Part shown: positions 52,235 to 62,796 of the stretch, piece after piece | Layout: every line of letters begins with the position of its first letter | How positions within the stretch are numbered: the stretch's first letter is position 1 | NCBI RefSeq assembly: GCF_008365375.1 | Contig: NZ_QOKW01000001.1 | Location: forward strand, 62,001 to 126,000 | DNA from: Roseomonas genomospecies 6 | GTDB taxonomy: Bacteria > Pseudomonadota > Alphaproteobacteria > Azospirillales > Azospirillaceae | DNA length: 64,000 bases | Reading direction: 5' to 3' | The notes under the pieces: model-generated | Told to the model about the DNA's origin: nothing | Databases searched by the model: none | What the model saw: the letters and a program-made list of their open reading frames with translations, nothing else | Position numbers and translations under genes: made by a program

Positions 52235-53191
52235 ATGACCGTGGCCGATCAGCCCGAGAAGCTTCGCCATCCCGAAAAGGCCCACAAGCCCGACAACCCG
52301 ATCCAGCGCAAGCCCGGCTGGATTCGCGTCAAGGCGCCGACCAGCCAGGAGTACAACGAGACCCGCAACCTGATGCGCGGGCTCAAGCTCAACACCGTGT
52401 GCGAGGAGGCTGCCTGCCCCAACATCGGGGAATGCTGGAAGCACAAGCACGCGACCTTCATGATCCTGGGCGCCATCTGCACCCGCGGCTGCGCCTTCTG
52501 CAACGTGGGGACCGGGCGCCCCGACCAGCTCGACCCGCATGAGCCGGACAATGTGGCGGAGGCGGTTGCCCAGTTGAAGCTGAGCCACGTCGTCGTCACC
52601 TCGGTCGACCGCGACGATCTGGAGGACGGCGGGGCGGAGCATTTCGCCCGCACCATCCGCGCCATCCGCGCCGCGTCCCCGGACACCACCATCGAAATCC
52701 TGACCCCCGACTTCCAGAAGAAGAAGGGTGCGGTGGAAGTGGTGGTGGAGGCGAAGCCGGACGTCTTCAACCACAATCTGGAAACCGCGCCGCGCCTCTA
52801 CCCGACGATCCGTCCGGGCGCGCGCTACTTCACCTCGCTGCAACTGCTGGCGCGGGTGAAGGAGCTTGACCCGTCCATGTTCACCAAGTCCGGAATCATG
52901 GTCGGCCTGGGCGAGACGCGCGAGGAGGTCGGGCAGGTGATGGACGACCTGCGCGCCGCCGATGTTGACTTCATGACGATCGGCCAGTACCTCCAGCCGA
53001 CGCCCAAGCACGCGGCGGTGGACCGGTTCGTGACTCCGGAAGAATTCCAGAGCTACGCAACACTTGGCCGCGGCAAGGGTTTCCTGATGGTGGCCTCGAC
53101 GCCGCTGACCCGCTCCAGCTATCACGCGGGGGCGGACTTCGCGATGCTGCGGGAGGCTCGCCTCCGCAAGCTCGCGGCAGCAGCGGGCTGA
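52235..53191 (+). CDS. lipA: Lipoyl synthase
   Basis: A protein of about 318 residues. The auxiliary iron-sulphur cluster Cys are in [14 protein letters not shown], and the radical-SAM triad is [14 protein letters not shown]. Further marks are [15 protein letters not shown] and [12 protein letters not shown]. It inserts two sulphur atoms in octanoyl groups on the lipoyl domains, that is, it makes the cofactor that PdhB and PdhC just upstream need. It is separated from lpdA by 230 bp with a hairpin, so it may have its own promoter. GTG 52217 is an in-frame alternative start. Confidence 0.95.
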   Translation: MTVADQPEKLRHPEKAHKPDNPIQRKPGWIRVKAPTSQEYNETRNLMRGLKLNTVCEEAACPNIGECWKHKHATFMILGAICTRGCAFCNVGTGRPDQLDPHEPDNVAEAVAQLKLSHVVVTSVDRDDLEDGGAEHFARTIRAIRAASPDTTIEILTPDFQKKKGAVEVVVEAKPDVFNHNLETAPRLYPTIRPGARYFTSLQLLARVKELDPSMFTKSGIMVGLGETREEVGQVMDDLRAADVDFMTIGQYLQPTPKHAAVDRFVTPEEFQSYATLGRGKGFLMVASTPLTRSSYHAGADFAMLREARLRKLAAAAG

Positions 53192-53220
53192 GAGGCAGCC
53201 GAAAGAGAAACGGAGCGGGT

Positions 53221-53688
53221 ATGCCGACGCACGCGGAAAAGAAGGTTCTTCCCTACACGCCGGAGCAGATGTACCGGCTGGTCGCCGACGTGGAGAAGTA
53301 CCCGGAGTTCCTGCCCTGGTGCCTCGCCGCCCGCATCCGCCGCCGCGAGGGCAACGTGATGTACGCGGACCTCGTGATCGGCTTCAAGATGGTGCGGGAG
53401 CGCTTCACCTCCCGCGTGGAACTGGACGAAGAGAACCGGCGGATCAACGTCCAGTACACCGAAGGGCCGTTCCAGTACTTGAACAACCACTGGATCTTCA
53501 CCCCGCACGAGGGCGGCGTCTGCGTGGATTTCTACGTGGATTTCGAGTTCCGCTCGAAGATGCTGCAGAAGATCATGGGCGTGCTGTTCAACGAAGCCGT
53601 GCGCCGCATGGTCCAGGCCTTCGAGACCCGAGCCGCGCAGCTCTACGGCAACGGCGCCGTTCGCCCGGCCACGGCGCGGACCGCCTAG
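53221..53688 (+). CDS. COQ10/RatA-like START-domain protein
   Basis: A 155-residue protein of the polyketide-cyclase/COQ10 (START-like) family: YTPEQMYRLVADVEKYPEFL, then YADLVIGFKMVRERFTSRVE, and YTEGPFQYLNNHWIFTPHEG. In eukaryotes COQ10 binds coenzyme Q and supports respiration; the E. coli homologue RatA was named a ribosome-association toxin, a label of uncertain relevance here. The gene starts 29 bp after lipA and probably shares its transcript. Its stop codon shares bases with the convergent cinA stop. Confidence 0.88.
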   Translation: MPTHAEKKVLPYTPEQMYRLVADVEKYPEFLPWCLAARIRRREGNVMYADLVIGFKMVRERFTSRVELDEENRRINVQYTEGPFQYLNNHWIFTPHEGGVCVDFYVDFEFRSKMLQKIMGVLFNEAVRRMVQAFETRAAQLYGNGAVRPATARTA

Positions 53689-54188
53689 CGGATAGCGGTT
53701 TCGGGCCTTGCGGCCCGCAGCCGCTCCAGAGCGGTCTGAACGGTCGCGAGGCGCACCTCCTCGCGACCGCCGGGGAAGGTGTATTCCTTGTGCTTGGCGG
53801 CTCCGCGCCGGACCGCCGTAGCGATGTAGACGCGCCCGACCGGCTTTTCCGGCGTGCCGCCGCCGGGGCCGGCGACCCCGGTGACCGCCACCGTCACATC
53901 CGCCTTCGACTTCGCCAGGGCGCCCACGGCCATGGCCACCGCCACCTCCGCGCTGACCGCGCCGTGGGCGTAGATCAGGCTGGGCGGAACGCCGAGCATC
54001 TCGGACTTGGCGACGTTGGAGTAGGTGACGAAGCCCCGGTCCACGACCTTGGACGACCCCGCGATATCCGTCAGCGCCCCCGCGATCAGGCCGCCCGTGC
54101 AGGACTCGGCGGTCGCCACCGTGTAGCCGGCCGACGCATACTCCGCGAGCAGTTTGGCGGCGAGTTCGCGGATGTGATCGGGAAACAT
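53685..54188 (-). CDS. pncC: CinA-family nicotinamide-nucleotide amidohydrolase (PncC-like)
   Basis: A 167-residue protein, the C-terminal CinA domain alone. It has VATAESCTGGLIAGALTDIA, SSKVVDRGFVTYSNVAKSEM and the later VAVTGVAGPGGGTPEKPVG, all typical of the amidohydrolase that deamidates NMN to NaMN. The catalytic Ser and Lys region is at the first motif. ATG 54186-54188 is chosen; the longer frame upstream runs through a repeat and has no homology. Its stop and the COQ10-like stop share CTAG, so the genes abut tail to tail. A palindromic repeat separates it from ispDF upstream. Confidence 0.9.
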   Translation of the reverse strand: MFPDHIRELAAKLLAEYASAGYTVATAESCTGGLIAGALTDIAGSSKVVDRGFVTYSNVAKSEMLGVPPSLIYAHGAVSAEVAVAMAVGALAKSKADVTVAVTGVAGPGGGTPEKPVGRVYIATAVRRGAAKHKEYTFPGGREEVRLATVQTALERLRAARPETAIR

Positions 54189-54218
54189 GCGGGTCCCTTT
54201 CGTCGTGTCAGAACCAGC

Positions 54219-54356
54219 CCCTCTCCCGCCCCGGGAGAGGGTGGCCCGCAGGGCCGGGTGAGGGTCGTTCGAGGATCGAGGCACTGATTCTTGCCGGCAC
54301 CCTCACCCTCCCGCCGCAGCGCGGCGGGTCCCTCCCTCTCCCGGGGCGGGAGAGGG
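54219..54356. repeat. Composite palindromic repeat element
   Basis: Two near-identical hairpins bound the element: CCCTCTCCCG-ccc-CGGGAGAGGG at 54219-54241 and CCCTCTCCCG-ggg-CGGGAGAGGG at 54334-54356. Between them GGGTGAGGGT and ACCCTCACCC-type arms face each other, so the whole 138 bp may fold into one long cruciform or RNA stem. It is the REP-like CCCTCTCCC element common in intergenic alphaproteobacterial DNA. It lies between ispDF and pncC, both leftward, ending 7 bp before the ispDF stop. Confidence 0.75.
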
Positions 54357-54362
54357 TTATCA

Positions 54363-55517
54363 TTATCCCGGAAGCCGGACGGTCGCCACCGCCTGCGCCG
54401 CGATGCCTTCGCCGCGTCCGGTGAAGCCTAGCCGCTCGGTCGTCGTCGCCTTCACGCTGACCCGGTCCGCCGGCATGCCCAGAATCTCGGCAACGCGGGC
54501 GGTCATCGCCTCACGGTGCGGGCCGACCTTCGGGCGCTCGCAGATGATCGTCACGTCCACATGGGCGATCCGCCCGCCGCGCGCCGTCACCAATTCCGCC
54601 GCGTGTTTCAGGAACAGCGCGCTGTCGGCGCCGCGCCATTGCGGGTCGCTGGGCGGGAAATGGCTGCCGATGTCCCCGGCGCAGAGCGCGCCCAGGATGG
54701 CGTCGGTCAGGGCGTGCAGCCCGACGTCGGCGTCCGAATGGCCGTCCAGCGCGTGGCTGTGCGGCACCCGCACGCCGCAGAGCGTGACGTGGTCGCCCTC
54801 GGCGAAGCGGTGCACGTCGAAGCCCGTGCCGGTCCGGATGTCCGACAGCGCGTCATCGAGCGCACGGGCGGCGCGGGTCAGGTCGTCGGGGGTGGTCACC
54901 TTGAAATTCTCCTCCCTGGCGGGCACCAGCGCGACCGGCAGGCCGGCCCGCTCGGCGACCGCCGCGTCATCGGTCAGCTCCAGCCCGGCGGCGTCACGAT
55001 GCGCGGCCAGGATCTCGGGAAAACGGAAGCCCTGCGGGGTCTGGGCGCGCCACAGGCCGCTGCGGTCCACCGTGCCGGTCACCAGCCCGGCTTCGCCGCG
55101 CTTCAGCGTGTCGGCGACCGGGACGGCGGCCAGCGCCGCCGGATGGCTGTCCAGCGCCGCGACCACCGCGTCGATGGTGGCCGCGTCGATCAGCGGGCGC
55201 GCCGCGTCGTGGATCAGCACCCGGTCCGGCGCCGAGTCGGCCAGCGCCTCCAGCCCGTTGCGCACGGAATCCTGGCGGGAGGCGCCGCCCGCCACCGGTT
55301 CGGGCAGGTCCAGCCCCGCGACCGCCGCATCATAGAGATCGCGGAAGGCGGGATTGATGACGACGCGCACCGCGCTCACCTTGGGGTGGCGCAGAAAGGC
55401 CTCCACGGTGTGGCGCAGCACGGGCTTGCCGGCCAGATCGAGATACTGCTTGGGCTGCTCGGCGCCGAACCGCTGGCCGCTTCCGGCGGCGACGATCAGC
55501 GCGATACAGGAAGACAT
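54363..55517 (-). CDS. ispDF: Bifunctional IspD/IspF isoprenoid synthesis enzyme
   Basis: A 384-residue fusion. The IspD half (residues 1-225) has [20 protein letters not shown] and [17 protein letters not shown], and makes CDP-methylerythritol from MEP and CTP. The IspF half begins at about 230 with [20 protein letters not shown], then [20 protein letters not shown] and [20 protein letters not shown], and makes the cyclodiphosphate. The fusion is typical of alphaproteobacteria. It is divergent from the CcsA-like gene, with about 200 bp between. Confidence 0.96.
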   Translation of the reverse strand: MSSCIALIVAAGSGQRFGAEQPKQYLDLAGKPVLRHTVEAFLRHPKVSAVRVVINPAFRDLYDAAVAGLDLPEPVAGGASRQDSVRNGLEALADSAPDRVLIHDAARPLIDAATIDAVVAALDSHPAALAAVPVADTLKRGEAGLVTGTVDRSGLWRAQTPQGFRFPEILAAHRDAAGLELTDDAAVAERAGLPVALVPAREENFKVTTPDDLTRAARALDDALSDIRTGTGFDVHRFAEGDHVTLCGVRVPHSHALDGHSDADVGLHALTDAILGALCAGDIGSHFPPSDPQWRGADSALFLKHAAELVTARGGRIAHVDVTIICERPKVGPHREAMTARVAEILGMPADRVSVKATTTERLGFTGRGEGIAAQAVATVRLPG

Positions 55518-55717
55518 GGGACGTTTCCGTGCCGTTTGGGCTATGGTATCCGCGCTTGACGGGCCGTCCGCGTGACGCTTACGTCATGGCGCGGCCGGAC
55601 GCACCGGAGCCTAGCCGGTCACCGGCGTTCCGCCAAGAGCCTCAGAGACTTGAGCAGCGACGACTTGATCATCAGCGACTTTGGGTTTCCGCAGAGGGAA
55701 GGGCACGGGTCCGCCGC

Positions 55718-56533
55718 ATGTCGCAGAACATCGTCTACAGCCTGACCGCGCTGATGGCGCTTTTGCCGGCGTCCATCTATCCCTACCGCCGGATCGCGGG
55801 GCAGGGGGCGGACGGGCGGTCCGCCTATTTCTGGGGCGCCTTGGCGCTGGGCTTCGCGGGTCCGGCAGCCTGGGCGCTGACCCAGGTGGCGGGACGCTGG
55901 CACACCGGCCTGTCGACCGCGCTGTGGATAACCATCGCGGCCTGCATGCTGCTGTTCATGGGGTTGAGCGCGCTGACGCGGTCGGCCTGGAGGCTGTCGC
56001 CGCTGCTGCTGCCCTATCTGCTGGCGGTCGGCGCCTTCGCGACCCTGGCCCAGCAGGCTCCGGCGCCGGTCCTGCGCGGCGGGGCGCCGAGCATTTGGAT
56101 CGATCTGCACATTGCCATGTCGGTCATCACCTATGCGCTGCTGACCATGGCCGCCGTGGCGTCGCTCGCCGCCTTCCTTCAGGAACGGGCGCTGAAGTCG
56201 AAACGCCCCACGCCGCTGACCCGTTTCCTGCCCCCGGTGGCGGAAAGCGAGCGGTTGCAGCTCCATCTGCTCGCCGCGTCGGAAACGGTTCTCGGCATCG
56301 GCCTCGCCACGGGAATGGCGGTGCTCTTTTACGAAAACGGCGTTCTGCTGCGCGCCGATCACAAGACTTTGCTGTCGGTCTCCAGCTTCGTCGTCATTGG
56401 CGGGTTGCTGCTGGCCCACGCCCGCACCGGGGTGCGCGGACGCATGGCGGCGCGTCTCGTGCTGATCGCCTATCTGCTGCTGACGCTCGCCTATCCGGGC
56501 GTGAAGTTCGTCACCGACGTCCTGCTGGGCTAG
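55718..56533 (+). CDS. CcsA/HemX-like inner-membrane protein
   Basis: A 271-residue, highly hydrophobic protein with about eight membrane helices, of the cytochrome c assembly (CcsA/HemX/YpjD) family. Stretches: QNIVYSLTALMALLPASIYP, then IWIDLHIAMSVITYALLTMA near residue 127 with a His that fits the family, and the late helix LAYPGVKFVTDVLL. It may take part in haem handling or cytochrome c maturation, or be an orphan member; the tryptophan-rich haem-binding loop of true CcsA is not obvious. ATG 55718 is the first start that gives a membrane protein. It is followed by dusB 124 bp later. Confidence 0.8.
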   Translation: MSQNIVYSLTALMALLPASIYPYRRIAGQGADGRSAYFWGALALGFAGPAAWALTQVAGRWHTGLSTALWITIAACMLLFMGLSALTRSAWRLSPLLLPYLLAVGAFATLAQQAPAPVLRGGAPSIWIDLHIAMSVITYALLTMAAVASLAAFLQERALKSKRPTPLTRFLPPVAESERLQLHLLAASETVLGIGLATGMAVLFYENGVLLRADHKTLLSVSSFVVIGGLLLAHARTGVRGRMAARLVLIAYLLLTLAYPGVKFVTDVLLG

Positions 56534-56576
56534 CCCAGGCGCATGGCAGCCACCGCGGCGCACCCGGGCTGCGCGC

Positions 56577-56604
56577 TTGCAACATGCCGAAACGCTGTGC
56601 TAAC
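56577..56604 (+). promoter_or_regulatory. Candidate promoter of the dusB-ntrB-ntrC operon
   Basis: TTGCAA (56577-56582) and GCTAAC (56599-56604) are 16 bp apart. The second box is preceded by TGT, giving an extended -10 look. It would start transcription 45-50 bp before the dusB start, in the only gap upstream of the operon. It is a weak match and unproven. Confidence 0.35.
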
Positions 56605-56633
56605 GTGCACAAATTCTCATCAAATAGCTGATA

Positions 56634-56650
56634 TGCCCATCAAGTGGGCA
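56634..56650 (+). promoter_or_regulatory. Small stem-loop next to the dusB ribosome site
   Basis: TGCCCA (56634-56639) and TGGGCA (56645-56650) form an exact 6-bp stem with a 5-base loop. It ends one or two bases before the GGTGAAC that precedes the dusB ATG at 56658. A stem in this place could hide or set the ribosome-binding site of the first gene of the nitrogen regulation operon. Confidence 0.4.
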
Positions 56651-56657
56651 GGTGAAC

Positions 56658-57644
56658 ATGGCCATCCAAATCGGCACCATCTCGCTTGAGGGTCCGGTGA
56701 TCCTCGCCCCTATGTCCGGCGTCACCGACCTGCCGTTCCGGCGGCTGGTGAAAAGGTCTGGCTGCGGGCTGGTCGTGTCCGAAATGGTCGCGAGCCAGGC
56801 GATGATCCGCGAGAACCGCCAGACGCTGCGCATGGTCGAATGCGAGCCGGAGCAGTTCCCCATGGCCGTCCAGCTCGCCGGCTGCGAGCCCGACGTGATG
56901 GCCGAGGCCGCGAAGCTGAACGAGGACCGCGGAGCGGCCATCGTCGACATCAACTTCGGCTGCCCGGTGAAGAAGGTGGTCAATGGCCATGCCGGCTCCT
57001 CCCTGATGCGGGACGAGGCGCTCGCCGCCCGCATCCTGGAGGCCACGGTGAAGGCCGTTTCCATTCCCGTGACGCTGAAGATGCGCAAGGGCTGGGACGA
57101 GACCAGCCTGAACGCCCCCCGGCTCGCCCGCATCGCGGAAGAGTGCGGGATCAAGCTGGTCACCGTGCACGGCCGCACCCGCAACCAGTTCTACAACGGC
57201 ACCGCCGATTGGGCCTTCATCCGCTCCGTGAAGGAGGCGGTGTCGATCCCGGTGGTCGTCAACGGCGACATCGCGTCCTTCGACGACGTGGACCGCGCGC
57301 TCGCCGAGTCCGGCGCCGACGGGGTGATGATCGGTCGCGGCAGCTATGGGCGCCCCTGGTTCCCCGCCCAGGTGATGCACTATCTGCGCACCGGCGAACG
57401 GCTGCCCGACCCGCCGCTTCACGAGCAGCTCGACACGCTTCTGGAGCATTACGACGCCATGCTGTCCCATTACGGCCTGGAGGGCGGGCTGCGAGTCGCC
57501 CGCAAGCATGTCTCCTGGTACTCCACGGGCCTGCGCGGCTCCGCCGAATTCCGGTCGGAGGTCAACCGCATGTCCGATCCCGACCGAGTCCGCGGATTCA
57601 TCCGCGACTTCTACGCCCCGGCGATCGAAAGGATGGCCGCCTGA
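56658..57644 (+). CDS. dusB: tRNA-dihydrouridine synthase B (NifR3)
   Basis: A 328-residue flavoenzyme. FMN-barrel start [20 protein letters not shown]; the catalytic Cys is in [17 protein letters not shown]; further [15 protein letters not shown] and [16 protein letters not shown]. It reduces uridine to dihydrouridine in tRNA. In Rhodospirillales and rhizobia this gene was named nifR3 because it is first in the ntrBC operon; here its stop overlaps the ntrB start as TGATG. GTG 56652 is an in-frame alternative. No role in nitrogen control is implied by the protein itself. Confidence 0.95.
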   Translation: MAIQIGTISLEGPVILAPMSGVTDLPFRRLVKRSGCGLVVSEMVASQAMIRENRQTLRMVECEPEQFPMAVQLAGCEPDVMAEAAKLNEDRGAAIVDINFGCPVKKVVNGHAGSSLMRDEALAARILEATVKAVSIPVTLKMRKGWDETSLNAPRLARIAEECGIKLVTVHGRTRNQFYNGTADWAFIRSVKEAVSIPVVVNGDIASFDDVDRALAESGADGVMIGRGSYGRPWFPAQVMHYLRTGERLPDPPLHEQLDTLLEHYDAMLSHYGLEGGLRVARKHVSWYSTGLRGSAEFRSEVNRMSDPDRVRGFIRDFYAPAIERMAA

Positions 57645-58846
57645 TGGCCCGTACATCCGCTGCTGCTCCGTTGTCCCGCCGCCCGCCGCGGTCTCCGGCA
57701 CCGTCTTCCTCCTATCGTCCGGTCCGCAGTTGCATCGATCCGTCCGTGGTGCTGAACGCGCTGCCGGACCCGGTGCTGGTGGTCGATGGGGGCGGGGACA
57801 TCCGCTACGTGAATCTGGAGGCGCAGGAGTTCTTCGGCCTGTCCGCCGCCATGATGGAAGGCATGCCGCTGGCCGAACTGCTGCCGCCCAACAGCCCGGT
57901 CAGCCAGTTGATCGAGCAGGTGCAGCAGGGCCGGCACCGCGCCTCGCAGGAAGGCGTCGTCATCGACACGCCGCGCATCGGCCCGCACCACGTCACCGTG
58001 CGGGTCACCGCGCTGGGCGAGCCCGCCGACCATGTGCTGGTCACGGTCAACGAGCGCACCCTGGCGCGCAAGATCGACAATTCGCTGACCCACCGCAACG
58101 CCGCCCGCTCGGTCACCGCCATGGCGTCGATGCTGGGGCACGAGGTGAAGAACCCGCTGTCGGGCATCCGCGGCGCGGCGCAGCTTCTGGAGGAGAATTG
58201 CAGCGAGTCCGACCGGGTGCTGACCCGGCTGATCTGCGACGAGGCCGACCGCATCGTGGCTCTGGTCAACCGGATGGAGGTCTTCTCCGACCAGCGCCCG
58301 CTGGAGCGCAGCGCGGTGAACATCCACACCGTTCTGGAGCATGTCCGCAAGGTGGCCCAGAGCGGCTTCGCCCGGAACATCCGATTCGTCGAGCGGTATG
58401 ACCCATCCCTGCCGCCGGTCTATGGGAACCGCGACCAGCTCATCCAGATTTTCCTCAACCTGATTAAAAATGCGGCAGAAGCTGCCTCCGATCCGGGCGG
58501 CGAGATCATCCTCAGCACATCTTATCAGCATGGGGTGCGCATGGCCCTGCCGGGCGGGGACACCCGCCTGCACCTGCCTTTGGCGGTGTCCGTTCAGGAT
58601 AATGGGGAAGGCATACCCGAGGATCTGCGGTCCAACCTGTTCGATGCGTTCATCACGACGAAGGTCAACGGAACTGGCCTTGGACTTGCATTGGTAGCGA
58701 AAATTGTCGGCGACCACGGCGGCGTCATCGAATTTGACAGCCAGCCGCGCCGCACCGTCTTCAAGGTCTCGCTACCCATGTACGATGAAGCGCAGATGAG
58801 CGGCGATCCTGCACCGGCCAGAGGCGTCCGAGGGACCGTCGGATGA
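57644..58846 (+). CDS. ntrB: Nitrogen regulation sensor histidine kinase NtrB
   Basis: A 400-residue soluble kinase. A PAS domain (residues 40-150; [20 protein letters not shown]), the phospho-acceptor H166 in [16 protein letters not shown], an N-box in [17 protein letters not shown], and ATP lid motifs [10 protein letters not shown] and [13 protein letters not shown]. It phosphorylates NtrC and is switched by PII proteins in other bacteria. It has no membrane helix, as expected for NtrB. It overlaps dusB by one base and ntrC by ATGA (58843-58846). Confidence 0.96.
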   Translation: MARTSAAAPLSRRPPRSPAPSSSYRPVRSCIDPSVVLNALPDPVLVVDGGGDIRYVNLEAQEFFGLSAAMMEGMPLAELLPPNSPVSQLIEQVQQGRHRASQEGVVIDTPRIGPHHVTVRVTALGEPADHVLVTVNERTLARKIDNSLTHRNAARSVTAMASMLGHEVKNPLSGIRGAAQLLEENCSESDRVLTRLICDEADRIVALVNRMEVFSDQRPLERSAVNIHTVLEHVRKVAQSGFARNIRFVERYDPSLPPVYGNRDQLIQIFLNLIKNAAEAASDPGGEIILSTSYQHGVRMALPGGDTRLHLPLAVSVQDNGEGIPEDLRSNLFDAFITTKVNGTGLGLALVAKIVGDHGGVIEFDSQPRRTVFKVSLPMYDEAQMSGDPAPARGVRGTVG

Positions 58847-60288
58847 GTGCAGCCACGATTCTGGTCGCGGACGACGACCGCGCCATCCGCACCGTGCTTA
58901 CCCAGGCGCTCGCGCGTCTCGGCCACGAGGTGCGCACCACCGGCAACGCCTCCACGCTCTGGCGCTGGGTGGCGGACGGGCAGGGCGACCTCATCATCAC
59001 CGACGTGGTGATGCCGGACGAGAACGGACTGGACCTGATCCCGCGGATCAAGAAGATCCGGCCCGACCTGCGCATCATCGTGATGAGCGCGCAGAACACG
59101 CTGATCACGGCGGTGAAGGCGGCGGAGCGCGGCGCCTTCGAGTATCTGCCGAAGCCCTTCGACCTGAAGGAGCTGGTCTCCGTCGTCGAGCGGGCGCTGA
59201 ACTCCAACACGCCGCCGGCGGCGCTTCCCGCCGACGCCGGGGAGTCGGACGAGCAGCTTCCCCTGATCGGCCGGTCGCCGGCCATGCAGGAGATCTACCG
59301 CGTCCTTGCCCGTTTGATGGGCACCGACCTGACGGTGACGATCACCGGCGAGTCGGGCACCGGCAAGGAACTGGTGGCCCGCGCGCTGCACGATTACGGC
59401 AAGCGCCGCAACGGCCCCTTCGTCGCCATCAACATGGCGGCCATCCCGCGCGAACTGATCGAATCCGAGCTGTTCGGCCACGAGAAGGGGGCGTTCACCG
59501 GCGCCACCAACCGCTCCACGGGTCGTTTCGAGCAGGCGCAGGGCGGTACGCTCTTCCTGGACGAGATCGGCGACATGCCGCTGGAGGCGCAGACCCGCCT
59601 GCTGCGCGTGCTTCAGGAGGGCGAGTACACCACCGTCGGCGGGCGTGCGCCCATCAAGACGGACGTACGCATCGTCGCCGCGACCCACCGCGACCTGCGC
59701 ACGCTGATCCGACAGGGCCTGTTCCGCGAAGACCTGTTCTACCGCCTCTGCGTCGTCCCCATCCGCCTGCCGCCGCTGCGCGAGCGTACGGAGGACGTGC
59801 CGCTTCTGGTCCGCCATTTCCTGCACCAGTGCTCCGCCCAGGGGCTGCCGGTGAAGAGCATCGACCAGCCCGCCATGGACCGGTTGAAGCGTTACCGCTG
59901 GCCCGGCAACGTGCGCGAGTTGGAGAACCTCGTCCGCCGCCTCGCCGCGCTCTATTCGCAGGAGGTCATCGGCCTGGACGTCGTGGAGGCGGAGCTTGCC
60001 GACACCACCCCCGTCGCCCAGCCTGTCGAGGAGCCCCAGGGCGAGGGCCTGTCGGCCGCCGTGGAGCGGCACCTGAAGGACTATTTCGCCGCGCACAAGG
60101 ACGGCATGCCGTCCAACGGTCTGTACGACCGGGTGCTGCGCGAGGTGGAGCGCCCCCTGATCTCGCTCAGCCTCTCGGCGACGCGGGGCAACCAGATCAA
60201 GGCGGCGCAGCTTCTCGGCCTCAACCGCAACACCTTGCGCAAGAAGATCCGCGACCTCGACATCCAGGTGGTGCGCGGGCTGAAGTGA
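58843..60288 (+). CDS. ntrC: Nitrogen regulation response regulator NtrC
   Basis: A 481-residue sigma-54 activator. Receiver domain residues 1-120 with D54 in [14 protein letters not shown]+ domain with the Walker [15 protein letters not shown], the sigma-54-contact GAFTGA motif near residue 216 ([13 protein letters not shown]), [17 protein letters not shown] and the arginine-finger region FREDLFYRL; then a Fis-type helix-turn-helix at the C-terminus ([17 protein letters not shown]). It activates nitrogen-assimilation genes when phosphorylated by NtrB. It is followed by 186 bp and ntrY. Confidence 0.97.
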   Translation: MSAATILVADDDRAIRTVLTQALARLGHEVRTTGNASTLWRWVADGQGDLIITDVVMPDENGLDLIPRIKKIRPDLRIIVMSAQNTLITAVKAAERGAFEYLPKPFDLKELVSVVERALNSNTPPAALPADAGESDEQLPLIGRSPAMQEIYRVLARLMGTDLTVTITGESGTGKELVARALHDYGKRRNGPFVAINMAAIPRELIESELFGHEKGAFTGATNRSTGRFEQAQGGTLFLDEIGDMPLEAQTRLLRVLQEGEYTTVGGRAPIKTDVRIVAATHRDLRTLIRQGLFREDLFYRLCVVPIRLPPLRERTEDVPLLVRHFLHQCSAQGLPVKSIDQPAMDRLKRYRWPGNVRELENLVRRLAALYSQEVIGLDVVEAELADTTPVAQPVEEPQGEGLSAAVERHLKDYFAAHKDGMPSNGLYDRVLREVERPLISLSLSATRGNQIKAAQLLGLNRNTLRKKIRDLDIQVVRGLK

Positions 60289-60293
60289 TCCGG

Positions 60294-60315
60294 CGCCGGG
60301 TGGCCGGGCCCGGCG
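60294..60315 (+). terminator. Hairpin after ntrC
   Basis: CGCCGGG (60294-60300) and CCCGGCG (60309-60315) form an exact 7-bp GC stem with an 8-base loop, just past the ntrC stop. A run of five T occurs about 30 bp further, too far for a classical terminator. It may weaken transcription between ntrC and ntrY. Confidence 0.4.
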
Positions 60316-60474
60316 TCGCACCATTCCCACAGAGTGCCCTTTTTGCGACAGGCCCCCGGGACCTCCGCCTTTGGCGGTGGTCCGTAAGGCCTATTCGAAA
60401 GGCAGAGGGGTTGCCGCTTGGCAGGGCGGCAACAGCTCGTGTATCATTCTGGCAACAGACTGGTTGCCGGATTG

Positions 60475-62796
60475 ATGTCGCCCACACCCCCTGAGACCGC
60501 CACGCCGCTTTGGCAGCAGTTCCTTCGCTGGGCAACCCGTGTCGGGTTGGCGAAGCGGCTTGCCTTCGCGCTGTCGCTGGCAGCCCTGGCAGCGGGCTTC
60601 GCGACCTACACGGCGCTGACGGAAAGCGCCCCCTTCGGGGAGACCAACCCGCGCACGGTCACGCTTCTGCTGACCCTCGATCTCGCGCTGCTGCTGCTGC
60701 TCGGCGTGCTGATCGCCCGGCGCATCGTCTATCTGTGGATCGGGCGGCGGCGCGGCCTCGCGGGGTCGCAGATGCATGTGCGGCTGGTGGCGGTGTTCAG
60801 CCTGCTCGCCATCGCGCCGGCCATCATCATGGCCATCTTCTCCACGGTCTTCTTCTACGTCGGCGTGCAGTCCTGGTTCAGCGAGCGGGTGCGCACGGCG
60901 GTGAACGAGTCCCTGGCGGTCGCCAGCGCCTATCTGCACGAGCACCAGCAGAACATCCGCGCCGACGCGCTCGCCATGGCGAACGACCTGAACCAGGAGG
61001 CGGCGCGCCTCGCCAGCGATCCGGAGCGGTTCGAACAGGTGGTCGCCACCCAGGCGATGCTGCGCGCCCTGTCGGAGGCCATCGTCTTCAACGGGACGAC
61101 CGGAGCCATCGTCGCGCGCTCCGGCTACACCTTCGCGCTGGAGTTCGACCCGATCCCCGACGACAAGCTCGCCACCGCCCGCCACGGCGAAGTGGCGATG
61201 ATCGTCAGCGAGAACGACGACCGGGTGCGCGCCCTGGTCCGGCTGGACCGCTTCGCCGACACCTACCTCTATGTCGGGCGCATGGTGGAGCCGCGCGTGC
61301 TCTCGCACATGGCCTCGGCGGAGGGGGCTGTGAGGGAGTTCGGGGCGCTGGAAAGCCAGCGCGGCAGCCTTCAGATCACCTTCACCCTGATCTTCCTCGT
61401 GGTGGCGCTCCTGCTGCTTCTGGCGGCGGTGTGGGCCGGCCTGATCTTCGCCACGCGGCTGGCGCGGCCCATCAGCGCGCTGATCGGCGCCGCGGAGCGG
61501 GTGCGCGCCGGCGACCTCACCGTCCGCGTGACCGAACCGCCGGGCGAGGACGAGCTGGGCCTGCTGTCGCGCGCCTTCAACCGCATGACGACGGAGATCG
61601 AAAGCCAGCGGCACGAGCTTCTGTCCGCCAACCGGCTGATCGACGAGCGCCGCCGATTCACGGAGACGGTGCTGGGCGGCGTGTCGGCGGGCGTGATCGG
61701 TCTGAACGCGGAGGGGCGGATCACTCTGCCCAATTTCTCGGCAGCGCGCCTGCTGGGGGTTGACGACGCGGAGAGCATGATCGGGGTGAAGCTGGCGGAC
61801 CTGTCGCCGGAAATGGGCGAGCTTCTGGCCCACGCCCCGGGCCGCCCCGGCCGGGTGGTGCAGGACCAAATCCAGATCCGCCGTCCCGGCACGACTCCGT
61901 TGACGCTGCTGGTCCGCATCTCCACCGAAGGGCGGGGCAGCGGGGAAATCCGCGGCTATGTCGTCACCTTCGACGACATCACGGAGCTGGTGTCGGCGCA
62001 GCGCAAGGCCGCTTGGGCCGACGTGGCGCGCCGCATCGCCCACGAGATCAAGAATCCGCTGACCCCGATCCAGCTTTCCGCGGAACGCCTGCGCCGCAAG
62101 TACCTGAAGGAGATCACCAGCGACACCGAGGTCTTCACCATGTGCACGGACACCATCGTCCGGCAGGTGGACGACATCCGGCGCATGGTGGACGAATTCT
62201 CGGCCTTCGCGCGCATGCCGCAGCCGGTGATGAAGCCCTGCAACCTGAACGATCTCGTGCGGCAGGCGGTGTTCCTGCAATCCAGCGCGCACGCCGGGAA
62301 GATCAAGTTCGAGATGGAGCTTCCGCCGGGGCCGCTGACCGTTCCCTGCGACAGCCGCCAGATCAGCCAGGCTCTGACCAACCTCCTGCAGAACGCCGCG
62401 GACGCCATCGAGGGGCGCCCGCCCGCCACGGACGGCGCGGAGTTGCCGCCCGGCCACGTCTCTATCCGCATCCAGGCCGACGCCGAGCGCATCGCCATGA
62501 TCGTGGAGGACAACGGCAAGGGCCTGCCGACCGAGGAACGCGACCGGCTGACCGAGCCCTATGTGACGACCCGCGCCAAGGGCACGGGGCTGGGGCTCGC
62601 CATCGTCAAGAAGATCATGGAGGACCATGGCGGCGTGCTGACCCTGGAGGACCGCGAGAGCGGCGGGGCGCGCGTCGGTCTGGTCATCCCCAACACGTCC
62701 ACCACCACCGGCATAGCCGCGGGCGAAGCCCCCGGCGGCGTTGGCACGCCGGCGGAGACCGGCGGAGAGAAGAGGCACGCAGCCCATGGCGCATGA
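60475..62796 (+). CDS. ntrY: Nitrogen regulation sensor histidine kinase NtrY
   Basis: A 773-residue membrane kinase. Membrane helices near the N-terminus ([60 protein letters not shown]) enclose a periplasmic or extracytoplasmic sensor; a last helix ([20 protein letters not shown]) leads to HAMP ([13 protein letters not shown]), PAS, and the kinase core. H523 is in [20 protein letters not shown] motifs are [10 protein letters not shown] and [12 protein letters not shown]. It is the partner of NtrX. ATG 60475 is used; a TTG at 60418 is unlikely. It overlaps ntrX by 11 bp. Confidence 0.95.
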   Translation: MSPTPPETATPLWQQFLRWATRVGLAKRLAFALSLAALAAGFATYTALTESAPFGETNPRTVTLLLTLDLALLLLLGVLIARRIVYLWIGRRRGLAGSQMHVRLVAVFSLLAIAPAIIMAIFSTVFFYVGVQSWFSERVRTAVNESLAVASAYLHEHQQNIRADALAMANDLNQEAARLASDPERFEQVVATQAMLRALSEAIVFNGTTGAIVARSGYTFALEFDPIPDDKLATARHGEVAMIVSENDDRVRALVRLDRFADTYLYVGRMVEPRVLSHMASAEGAVREFGALESQRGSLQITFTLIFLVVALLLLLAAVWAGLIFATRLARPISALIGAAERVRAGDLTVRVTEPPGEDELGLLSRAFNRMTTEIESQRHELLSANRLIDERRRFTETVLGGVSAGVIGLNAEGRITLPNFSAARLLGVDDAESMIGVKLADLSPEMGELLAHAPGRPGRVVQDQIQIRRPGTTPLTLLVRISTEGRGSGEIRGYVVTFDDITELVSAQRKAAWADVARRIAHEIKNPLTPIQLSAERLRRKYLKEITSDTEVFTMCTDTIVRQVDDIRRMVDEFSAFARMPQPVMKPCNLNDLVRQAVFLQSSAHAGKIKFEMELPPGPLTVPCDSRQISQALTNLLQNAADAIEGRPPATDGAELPPGHVSIRIQADAERIAMIVEDNGKGLPTEERDRLTEPYVTTRAKGTGLGLAIVKKIMEDHGGVLTLEDRESGGARVGLVIPNTSTTTGIAAGEAPGGVGTPAETGGEKRHAAHGA

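Noticed and set aside
60414..60440. Possible sigma-54 promoter (TTGGCAGGGCGGCAACAG) upstream of ntrY.
   Set aside because: The GG and GC elements are not ten bases apart, so the required -24/-12 spacing is absent.
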